From Igneacidithiobacillus sp041146875 (GTDB lineage: Bacteria > Pseudomonadota > Gammaproteobacteria > Acidithiobacillales > Acidithiobacillaceae), in assembly GCF_041146875.1 (NCBI RefSeq), contig NZ_JBFRXP010000006.1:62001-126000 (forward strand): a stretch of DNA of 64,000 bases, read 5' to 3'. This document shows, in pieces, positions 34,067-40,846 of the stretch (its first letter is position 1; each line of letters opens with the position of its first letter). Made by a program: the position numbers and the translations under genes. The notes under the pieces were generated by a model. The model worked only from the letters and a program-made list of their open reading frames with translations, did no database searches and was not told where the DNA came from.

Positions 34067-34885
34067 ATGTTAAAAGGATTATCCATCACCCCGCCCGTTA
34101 TTGGGCGTATTGCCATTGGTAAAGTGGTTGAGAAAAACGGCAAGCGTCTACCAGAGAAGGATGACGCCTTCACCATCACCACCTTGGTGCAGCAGCGCGG
34201 AGAATGGCTCCTACATCCCCTGCACAATCAGCTCTTGTCCCAGAAAGAGGGCAGCAAGCTGCGGAGTATTCCCGTCACGTTGCTTTTCAATGATCCGGAC
34301 CTGAATCTCCGTGCCCAGTACAGCCTGTTTGACCGCCAGACCGGCAGACCTTTATGTGTGGGCAATGGTGAGACCGCCAAGCGAAGCACCCAGGAAGGCT
34401 ATAAGGCCATCTCTTGCCCAGGCCCAGACCTTTGCCTTCTGGGGCAAGAGATGGGCTGCAAACCTTATGGGCGGCTTAATGTCCAGATTGAAGGTCAGGA
34501 GGATGAGCTGGGGACCTTCATCTTCCGCACCACGGGCTATAACAGCATCCGCACCCTGGCGGCACGGCTAAAGTATCTGAATGCCATCAGTCAGAACAAG
34601 GCACGGCACCTGCCCTTGTCCTTGAAGTTACGGGCCAAAAGCACCACCCAGAGCCACCGGGCACCGGTGTACTTTGTGGACCTGGTGATACGGGAGGGGG
34701 TGAGCCTGGAGGATGCCTTGACGGACGTTAAGAAACAGGGAGAAACTCAGGCTATGGATGACAGTCTGCTGGAATCCGTTGCCAGAGAAGGGTTGGCGAA
34801 CGGGGCCTTTGAGGAGACCCTGGAAGATGGGCCGGAGCTGGTGGAGGAGTTCTATCCGCCAGTGGAGGTGGAACGGGTGGCTTAA
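34067..34885 (+). CDS. Phage/plasmid protein, possible Gp3-like family
   Basis: The 272-aa protein starts MLKGLSITPPVIGRIAIGKV, has a Cys-rich central motif (SCPGPDLCLLGQEMGCKPYGRL) and a conserved-looking core LGTFIFRTTGYNSIRTLAARL, and ends in an acidic tail. This pattern resembles mobile-element proteins placed in a Gp3-like (recombination directionality factor) family, but that is from memory and weak; the Cys residues could bind metal. It follows the YqaJ exonuclease by three bases and is surely cotranscribed. Confidence 0.6.
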   Translation: MLKGLSITPPVIGRIAIGKVVEKNGKRLPEKDDAFTITTLVQQRGEWLLHPLHNQLLSQKEGSKLRSIPVTLLFNDPDLNLRAQYSLFDRQTGRPLCVGNGETAKRSTQEGYKAISCPGPDLCLLGQEMGCKPYGRLNVQIEGQEDELGTFIFRTTGYNSIRTLAARLKYLNAISQNKARHLPLSLKLRAKSTTQSHRAPVYFVDLVIREGVSLEDALTDVKKQGETQAMDDSLLESVAREGLANGAFEETLEDGPELVEEFYPPVEVERVA

Positions 34886-34964
34886 GAAGGGTTGGGGGGG
34901 ATTCAAGAAGAGGAGGCCCCTCCATGCCACAAATCATTTTTCTAAAGTCTGGGAGGGTGAGGGT

Positions 34965-36191
34965 GTGTTATACCACATATCATCATTTGAAACTGAGCTT
35001 TTAGCCGTTGGTATAGCCCTAGTCATCGTTTTCTTATTGGGCTTTAAAATCTTTTTAGTGGCGCATAAAAAACGCATAGGAAAACAGATAAGATATGAGC
35101 CTGTAGTATCAGCCGATTCAGATGATAAGAACATAATTGTCATCCAAGATGAATACAAAGATACACGGAACACAGTTGTCTTAACAAAAAATGATAAAGA
35201 TTCTACCAATGCGATAGACAAAAAAATGAAATCCTTAGGAAAAATATTAACATCGGAAATTGATAAACTTTCTTATTGGCTGTGCTCTATTCGTAAATTT
35301 AATATAGAATCATATTTCATAAAAGAACAAAAGAACTTTTCGGCAAAATACTCTATGCTGTATAACGGTGGGAAAAAAGGCTCGAAGGAGCTTGTTGACT
35401 CATGTGCAAGCATAGCATTAGGTTATACGTTGTATGATTTAGGTTTAATTTTAAAAGAAACAACACAAGGATTTTCTGATTATTTGTTAGAGGAGTATGA
35501 ATGGCACGTCAAAGATCTATATAATTATTGCAACGAAGATAAGAGGTTGAAAAAGTATTTTTTGCCAGCGGAGGTAAAAGTTCAACAGCAAGAAAAAATT
35601 AGAACGAGTATTATTTCCTGTTATAACGGATCTTTTGAAATTCTTAATAAGCTAGAGGAGTGCATACTTTTTTTAGCAAAGAATCAAGAAGCGGCAGCAA
35701 AGGATTTTGATTTTACTGATCTAGCCCATATGTTCAAAGCCGCAGCATCGGGAGCGCTTCTGGTGGTAAACCCTTTGATTGGGGTCGCGAGTGGGTTAAT
35801 GACCATGGATGGAATAAACACTCATAACAAAAATAAAGCAAGCGCAGTCGAAACGTATGTTAATGTTTTTGATAGAATGAATATTTTGATAGATGAATTA
35901 GCGGATCAAATCAATAACGACTCAACAAAGTCCGAGTCTTATGCCCGAGAAAAAATAAATGAAGTACTTGGCGGAGCGCTCATGGAATGTATAAATGATG
36001 CAAGAGAAATGGGCTATGACATTACATTATGGTTGCAATCATCAGTTCAGTTTTTTAAAAAGGAAGCTGAAAATTTAGAAACCGAATATAATAAAAATAT
36101 TGAAGAATTTAAGAAAAGCTTGATGGGCTATGATATAGCAAACTTAGTGGGTGTTGGTATAGGATTTTTGAAGTCAATATTTGACAAATAA
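34965..36191 (+). CDS. Hypothetical AT-rich membrane-anchored protein
   Basis: I do not recognise this 408-aa protein. It starts at a GTG preceded by GGAGGGTGAGG (the open frame continues upstream to 34758 in out-of-family Trp/Arg-rich sequence that overlaps the previous gene). An N-terminal membrane segment (about residues 12-31) is followed by Lys-Arg-rich cytosolic sequence, long helical stretches, a second weakly hydrophobic segment (ASGALLVVNPLIGVASG) and a hydrophobic C-terminus. Base composition is strikingly AT-rich against the GC-rich neighbours, with AAA, ATA and TTA codons common. It leads a cluster with two small unknown genes. Confidence 0.7.
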   Translation: MLYHISSFETELLAVGIALVIVFLLGFKIFLVAHKKRIGKQIRYEPVVSADSDDKNIIVIQDEYKDTRNTVVLTKNDKDSTNAIDKKMKSLGKILTSEIDKLSYWLCSIRKFNIESYFIKEQKNFSAKYSMLYNGGKKGSKELVDSCASIALGYTLYDLGLILKETTQGFSDYLLEEYEWHVKDLYNYCNEDKRLKKYFLPAEVKVQQQEKIRTSIISCYNGSFEILNKLEECILFLAKNQEAAAKDFDFTDLAHMFKAAASGALLVVNPLIGVASGLMTMDGINTHNKNKASAVETYVNVFDRMNILIDELADQINNDSTKSESYAREKINEVLGGALMECINDAREMGYDITLWLQSSVQFFKKEAENLETEYNKNIEEFKKSLMGYDIANLVGVGIGFLKSIFDK

Positions 36192-36207
36192 AACGGAGGA
36201 TTACAAA

Positions 36208-36573
36208 ATGGACCACATAGTAGACCTTGTAAGTAATATTCTTGGTGGTTTTGATGTGACAGAGCACGGTCAAGATATTTTACAGGCTCATCAAAACCTA
36301 GTCGGCGGAGTAGACTTAACCTCAAACGGACATATATTGGGACAAGTAGATCCCAATCATTTCGGAGGAGTGGACAGCATAGTTAATGGACATGTTGCAG
36401 AGTCTCTTCACCATAATATAACGGGAGGATTTGATGTATTTGACGCCTCCGGGCATTTTATTGCCTCATCACATCCTAATCTGCAAGGTGGTCTGGATGT
36501 TACCCAGAATGGTCAGATAACCGAGCAGATTATCCCGTCAGCAACAGGTTTCCATGCAAAGTTTTTTAAGTGA
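36208..36573 (+). CDS. Hypothetical protein of five 20-residue GG-x-D repeats
   Basis: The 121-aa protein is almost wholly five tandem units of 20-21 residues with consensus GG(F/V/L)D(V/L)xxNG(H/Q)xxxxxxxNxx, each starting GGFD, GGVD, GGVD, GGFD or GGLD. The ends are short (MDHIVDLVSNIL and ATGFHAKFFK). The period and the conserved Gly-Gly, Asp and Asn suggest a beta-solenoid or beta-hairpin repeat, possibly metal-binding. There is no signal peptide. The ATG at 36208 follows GGAGG and lies 16 bases after the membrane-anchored gene. No family recognised. Confidence 0.7.
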   Translation: MDHIVDLVSNILGGFDVTEHGQDILQAHQNLVGGVDLTSNGHILGQVDPNHFGGVDSIVNGHVAESLHHNITGGFDVFDASGHFIASSHPNLQGGLDVTQNGQITEQIIPSATGFHAKFFK

Positions 36574-36802
36574 GAGTAGGTTTTCCTGCGTTTTGCGCAG
36601 ACAGGAGGGCAGGAACAGTGCAGGGGTTCCGTGGCCTCCACTCTTAGCTCGTCAGGCGGGCTTGTATTGCTGACCACCGATAAACGCAATTGTTCAATTG
36701 GTGAAGGCCGCCGTGTTGTTATGATTAGTTTGTCCATGATGTTATAAATAGAATTGCGCAGCAACTGTGTACCACATGCAGTCCATGTTTGGTGGAGGAG
36801 TC
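36574..36802. other. Intergenic, AT-rich cluster
   Basis: 229 bases without a gene. They contain short GC hairpins (for example around 36592-36612) and a TTCAATTG...CAATTGG-like stretch near 36690. I see no tRNA or recognisable regulatory element. It separates the repeat protein from the small membrane protein. Confidence 0.4.
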
Positions 36803-37057
36803 ATGAAAGACAACCACCCGTTCCTCAAGGCGACAATTGGAGCTATCGGGGTGATATTTATTTTGCCTCTTGCCCCATGGATTCTGCCGGTTGCATTAAT
36901 AATAACAGTTCTGGGGTTCGTTATCTCTCCGTTTCTTCGAGATGAAAAAGAAGTAAAAAAAACATCGGTCATGAATAATGGGAATAACGTGATTGATTTA
37001 GTGAGCGAGCAGGTTAAGAATGATGAGCATCATCCTTCGGGTGACTGTGAAGGTTGA
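36803..37057 (+). CDS. Small hypothetical membrane protein
   Basis: The 84-aa protein begins MKDNHPFLKATIGAIG and has one or two closely spaced membrane segments (IGAIGVIFILPLAPWI and LPVALIITVLGFVISPF), followed by a charged tail. The ATG at 36803 has GGTGGAGGAG just upstream; a start at 36767 is possible. No family recognised. It is the third gene of the AT-rich cluster. Confidence 0.6.
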   Translation: MKDNHPFLKATIGAIGVIFILPLAPWILPVALIITVLGFVISPFLRDEKEVKKTSVMNNGNNVIDLVSEQVKNDEHHPSGDCEG

Positions 37058-37206
37058 TCCTTCTCTCCTGTGACAACTCGTAACGCTGTTACAGACCGTT
37101 TCCGTGCTGTTACAAACCCACCCCACCAAGGCCCACAACCCATATCCTTGCACGGTAGGAGCAGCGGCGGTAGCCATGTCCTTCAGCTCACCACCAACCT
37201 CCCCAT

Positions 37207-37620
37207 TCAAAAAATGCTGTTGATGATATCGTCGCCAATCCCAAACCCAGCGCCCATCATCAGCGCCTGACCAAAACCAGAGTGTTCCAGGCTGCTTAAG
37301 AATCCCCCACCTTGTTGTTGCGGATAGCCTTGCTGGGGAGTCTGAGGATAACCGGGCTGCCACTGTCCACCTGGGTTCTGCATGGTCATCATGTCGTTCT
37401 GCATGGCTTGGTGCATGGCTTGCATGACCGCCATGACCTGCATCTGCTCCTGCTGGATGTTCAGGGCGAGTTGCTTGAGATCCAGAAGCCACTCCCGAGC
37501 GTCGGGGTTCTTGTCAGAACCTTGCTGCATCTTGGACGCCAACGCTTGAAGAGCCTGGGAAACTCCCTGAGCTTCGGTTTGGAGCTGCTGGTATTGCTGT
37601 TCCACGGTTGCTAGATCCAT
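37207..37620 (-). CDS. Hypothetical Gln/Met-rich coiled-coil protein
   Basis: The 137-aa protein has a long N-terminal amphipathic helix (MDLATVEQQYQQLQTEAQ...) rich in Gln and Met up to residue ~85, then a Gly-Pro-Gln linker (GYPQTPQQGYPQQQGGG), and a C-terminal hydrophobic patch (QALMMGAGFGIGDDIINSIF). No catalytic motif. It is on the opposite strand to the AT-rich cluster, and its stop is about 150 bases from that cluster. No confident family. Confidence 0.6.
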   Translation of the reverse strand: MDLATVEQQYQQLQTEAQGVSQALQALASKMQQGSDKNPDAREWLLDLKQLALNIQQEQMQVMAVMQAMHQAMQNDMMTMQNPGGQWQPGYPQTPQQGYPQQQGGGFLSSLEHSGFGQALMMGAGFGIGDDIINSIF

Positions 37621-37789
37621 TGGTCATCTCCAGGTGGTTGATATAATTGGGAAAGATAGCGCATCCATGGAGCCTTGGGGAGGCTGCGCCGGTGTGGATG
37701 TGGGGGTGTGGGGAGTGTTTTCGTCCCTCCTTCCTGACCCCCAGAAAATGTAAACGTTCAGCCAACCCACCCTTGCGGGTTGGCGCCGA

Positions 37790-39424
37790 TCAGGCTAATG
37801 CGGTTTTTTTCCAGTTCCACGGCAGAAGTTCGTGGAGCCGCTTGTTGGGCCAAGTGGGGAGCTTTTCGAGCACGTCGCAGAGGTACGCGAAGGGCTCAAT
37901 GCCGTTGAGTTTGCAGGTTTCGATGATGCTGTAGAAGGACGCGGCACGCTCGCCACCGGCATCATTGCCAACAAATAAAAAATTCTTGCGCCCAATGGCC
38001 ACGCCCCGCAGCGCCCGCTCCACCGGGTTATTGTCGATGCTGAGCTGACCTTCTTTGAGGTAGAGGGTGAGCGCCTTCCAGCGGTTCAGGGCATAACCGA
38101 TGGCTTTGGCGATGCCACTTTTAGGCGCCACCTGCATCTGGGTTTCGCTGAGCCAGGTTCGGAAGGATTCCAGCAGCGGGCCGGCCCGTTGCTGGCGGGC
38201 TTCGGTTTTCTGATCCGGCGGGGAGGCTTTGATGTCCGCCTCGATCTCATAGAGTTTAGCGATCCAGACCAAGGCCTTCTGCGCTACGGGGCTCGGTCCC
38301 CGCTGCTCCACGTCATAGAAATGGCGCCGCACATGCGCCCAGCATCCGGCTTCGAGGATCTTTCCTTTGCGGTAGAGGGCATCATAGCCCCCATAGTCAT
38401 CGGTCTGGAGGACGCCTTTCCAGTCGCCCAGGAAGTGTTGCGCGTGGATCCCCTTGCGGTCCGGGGCATAATCGAAGACCACGATGGGATGCGGGGCATC
38501 CGCCTGGCTGCGATACACCCAGAGATAGGCCTTGTCCGTCTTGCCGCTACCGGGATGGAGCACCGGTAAGGGGGTCTCGTCGGCGTGCAGGATGGTGCCC
38601 TCCAGCAAAGCCATTTTGCAGGCTTCGGCGAGCAGGCTGATCCAGTACTCCCCCTGACCCAGCCAGCTGCAGAGGGTGGCGCGGGAGATCGGGACACCCG
38701 CCCGCAGGTACTGGGTTTCCTGCCGATACAAAGTCAGGTGATCCACATGTTTCGCCGTCATCACATGGGCCACCAGGCGCGCCGTGGGCAAACCCTTGTC
38801 GATCACCTGTGCCGGCAATGCCGGGCTTGCAATCGTGCCACAGGGACGGCAGGCCAGTTTGGGGCGGATATGGCGAATCACCTGGAAGCGTCCGGGGATA
38901 TAATCCAGCTTTTCGCTGATCTCTTCCCCGACGGTTTCCAGGAGGCCGCCGCACTGCCCGCAGGTGCAGGTCAGAGGATCGTGATGCACTTCCACCCGGG
39001 GCAAGGTGTCGGGCAGCTGCATGCGCCCGGGGTGGCGGCGGGGAGGACGGGCTGGGACGGTAATCGGTGTCTCCTCGCCGGGGCGGGAAGCCGTCACCGC
39101 CGCACTGTCTTCCAGAACGGTTTCGAGGAGGCTTTCCATCGCCGCGATTTCGGTATCCAGCGCTTCTTCCCAGAGACTGATCTGGTCGGGAGAGAGTTTT
39201 TCCGAACGGCGACCGAATCGCCAGCGCTGCAGTTTGGCGATGGTGCTTTCCAGGCGGGCGATGGTTTCATCGCGCAGGGCGATAGCCTGTTCCTGTTGGG
39301 CGATATACCGGGCGCGTTCTGCCCATTCCGCTTCTTTTTCTTCCTGCTTCTGCAGCAGGCTCAGCACCAGATCGCGCAGCGCTTCTGGCTCTGTAGGAAT
39401 GGGGGTGGAAGTCCTTGTATTCAT
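37790..39424 (-). CDS. tnpC: IS66 transposase TnpC
   Basis: DDE transposase of 544 aa. It has an N-terminal coiled-coil (EEKEAEWAERARYIAQQEQ), a zinc-binding CTCGQCGG block, the central SRATLCSWLGQGEY and LHADETPLPVL region with the first catalytic Asp, TDDYGGYDALY with the second Asp, and a C-terminal IS66 segment with SIDNNPVERALRGVAIGRKNF containing the catalytic Glu. Length is normal and nothing appears broken. Confidence 0.95.
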   Translation of the reverse strand: MNTRTSTPIPTEPEALRDLVLSLLQKQEEKEAEWAERARYIAQQEQAIALRDETIARLESTIAKLQRWRFGRRSEKLSPDQISLWEEALDTEIAAMESLLETVLEDSAAVTASRPGEETPITVPARPPRRHPGRMQLPDTLPRVEVHHDPLTCTCGQCGGLLETVGEEISEKLDYIPGRFQVIRHIRPKLACRPCGTIASPALPAQVIDKGLPTARLVAHVMTAKHVDHLTLYRQETQYLRAGVPISRATLCSWLGQGEYWISLLAEACKMALLEGTILHADETPLPVLHPGSGKTDKAYLWVYRSQADAPHPIVVFDYAPDRKGIHAQHFLGDWKGVLQTDDYGGYDALYRKGKILEAGCWAHVRRHFYDVEQRGPSPVAQKALVWIAKLYEIEADIKASPPDQKTEARQQRAGPLLESFRTWLSETQMQVAPKSGIAKAIGYALNRWKALTLYLKEGQLSIDNNPVERALRGVAIGRKNFLFVGNDAGGERAASFYSIIETCKLNGIEPFAYLCDVLEKLPTWPNKRLHELLPWNWKKTALA

Positions 39425-39715
39425 GGAAGAATGGTACCAAAAAATGGGTATTTATACAAGCAATTTCCGTCACTTATAGCCTGGAGAGTCGGCGTGCTCA
39501 GCAGGCCTTTTCGCGCGTCGTTGCGCGATCGGCCTTGCGCTGCCGACCAGATAATAAGCCCCGGCCGTCCTGGTCACCGGCGTACCGTCACGCCCTCGTT
39601 GGGGCGCAGACGGTACACTCGTCTCCCAAATGACTTTTCGGCAACCATGCGGCACAGCACTCGCCTATACTCCCAGCTTCGCGGTCGCTCCGGCGGTTGC
39701 AGCTCGCCGCGTTGC
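39425..39715. other. Noncoding spacer between IS66 tnpC and tnpB
   Basis: 291 bases separate tnpC and tnpB, which are adjacent in many IS66 elements. I see no convincing gene here; the short open frames lack a good start site or family likeness. It may be a remnant of a passenger gene or extended regulatory sequence. Confidence 0.5.
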
Positions 39716-40102
39716 CTACCGGGGACTACTCGCCCTCGCTTCGCTCTCCAGGCTCGCAGCGAAGGTAGGCAGGCATTTCTCCAGGGTCGGCAACGGGGTC
39801 CACGGCCGCCCCTCCACCAACATCGCCCACTGCGCCGCCGATAGCTCTACGGCACCCGAATCGGCTTTGGGCCAATGCAACCGACCCTGATCCAGGCGGC
39901 GGTAGATAAGCCAGAAACCCAGACCGTCCCAGAGTAACAGTTTCAGTCGATCGCCGCGGCGGTTGCGAAAGACGAAGGCGTGGCCGCAAAAGGGATCCGC
40001 TGCCAGTACCCCCTGGACCTTGGCCGCCAGACCATCAAAACCCAGACGCATGTCCACGGGTGCTGCCGCCAGCCAGATGCGACTGCCCGGACTCAACCAC
40101 AT
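39716..40102 (-). CDS. tnpB: IS66 family protein TnpB
   Basis: The 128-aa protein has the IS66 Orf2 signature: PVDMRLGFDGLAAKVQ, DPFCGHAFVFRNRRGDRLKLL and LWDGLGFWLIYRRLD. It is required with TnpA and TnpC for transposition, but its biochemical role is unclear. Its start overlaps the end of tnpA by ten bases (40093-40102), the usual coupling. Confidence 0.93.
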   Translation of the reverse strand: MWLSPGSRIWLAAAPVDMRLGFDGLAAKVQGVLAADPFCGHAFVFRNRRGDRLKLLLWDGLGFWLIYRRLDQGRLHWPKADSGAVELSAAQWAMLVEGRPWTPLPTLEKCLPTFAASLESEARASSPR

Positions 40103-40428
40103 GGGCTTTCGAGGACGCGCACCAAGGTGCGCAACCAGCCGGTATCCATCGGCGCCGTCAGCTTCAGGCTGCGGCCCGACAACAGCATAATCTCTACCGG
40201 CAAAACAGACGGCCGGACCGGTGCCAGAGTGACCGGCAAAAACCCTTCGGTTCCATGGACCATCGGCCGCGGTTCTACCGCATCAGCAAATCGCTTGCGC
40301 CAGTAATGCAGGGTGGCTACGGCGATCCCTTCCTGCGCACAGTAATTCTTGGCGGAAAGGCCGCTCGCCTGAAATCCGTCTACTTGTTGCCGCCAATAAG
40401 CGGTCTTCTCGTCCTTCGTCATAGCCAT
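40093..40428 (-). CDS. tnpA: IS66 family protein TnpA
   Basis: The 111-aa protein is the HTH-containing accessory protein of IS66: WRQQVDGFQASGLSAKNYC followed by VATLHYWRKRF, then a variable C-terminus. It is the first gene of the element, about 70 bases inside the right terminal repeat, where the promoter should lie. Confidence 0.9.
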   Translation of the reverse strand: MAMTKDEKTAYWRQQVDGFQASGLSAKNYCAQEGIAVATLHYWRKRFADAVEPRPMVHGTEGFLPVTLAPVRPSVLPVEIMLLSGRSLKLTAPMDTGWLRTLVRVLESPCG

Positions 40429-40505
40429 CCCTCCTCGCTGAACGCGGATCAGGATCGGTCAAGTCAGAAAATTTGGGAAGGTGGGTTGGCTAAACGGTTA
40501 CCAGA

Positions 40506-40778
40506 AAATGACGGTTTTTCAAAAACGTCACCTCAACGTCATTTGTAACTTACTGATATATAATATAAATGACGAAATGACGGAAATGACGCCAAAAGAT
40601 AAGAGTAAGGCGTTTTTTTCATGATTACACTGATACCCCCTTCGGAGTTGCACTGCGTTCGTGTTTCTATCTGCCAGTATCCCTTTTTCGGGCGTCATTT
40701 CGTCATTTCGTCATTTCCTTTGAATCTATTGGTTTTTTTAGGTGACGCGGAGATGACGCTTCCGTCATAACGTCATTT
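40506..40778. repeat. Iteron-like array of AAATGACG octamers, candidate replication origin
   Basis: The octamer AAATGACG or its complement CGTCATTT recurs: plus copies at 40506, 40567, 40575 and 40584 (periods 8-9), minus copies at 40537 and a tandem triplet at 40693-40716 (period exactly 8), then 40771. Shorter TGACG or CGTCA variants lie at 40526, 40744, 40753 and 40763. AT-rich sequence (TATATAATATAAAT) separates the groups. The array sits just past the 3' end of the large replication-type gene. Arrays of short direct repeats beside a replication gene are typical origins, so this is the best ori candidate of the island. Confidence 0.7.
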
Positions 40779-40846
40779 CTTACCCCGTGATGGCGAATGC
40801 GTAGAAGGTCCAAAACCCCCTACCACGCACCCCCACCCCCCCCTAC

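Larger units (their letters stand above)
37750..40501 (-). mobile_element. IS66-family insertion sequence, complete, with 8-bp target duplication
   Basis: The element is 2752 bp. Its ends are imperfect inverted repeats starting GTAAACGTTCAGCCAACC on the left and GTAACCGTTTAGCCAACC on the right (reverse complement), identical over most of 22 bases and ending ACCC(A)CC. It is flanked by an exact 8-bp target duplication CAGAAAAT (37742-37749 and 40502-40509), the length typical of IS66. It encodes tnpA, tnpB and tnpC on the minus strand, all apparently intact. It inserted at the edge of the iteron array, since the right duplication copy overlaps an AAATGACG unit. Confidence 0.95.

Noticed and set aside
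34758..34964. N-terminal extension of the AT-rich membrane protein
   Set aside because: The extension overlaps the previous gene in another frame and is GC-rich and Trp/Arg-rich; the GTG at 34965 has a ribosome-binding site and starts the AT-rich sequence.
38585..39844. Long plus-strand open frame (419 codons) within IS66
   Set aside because: It is the reverse complement of the TnpC gene; the TnpC frame has full DDE transposase motifs.
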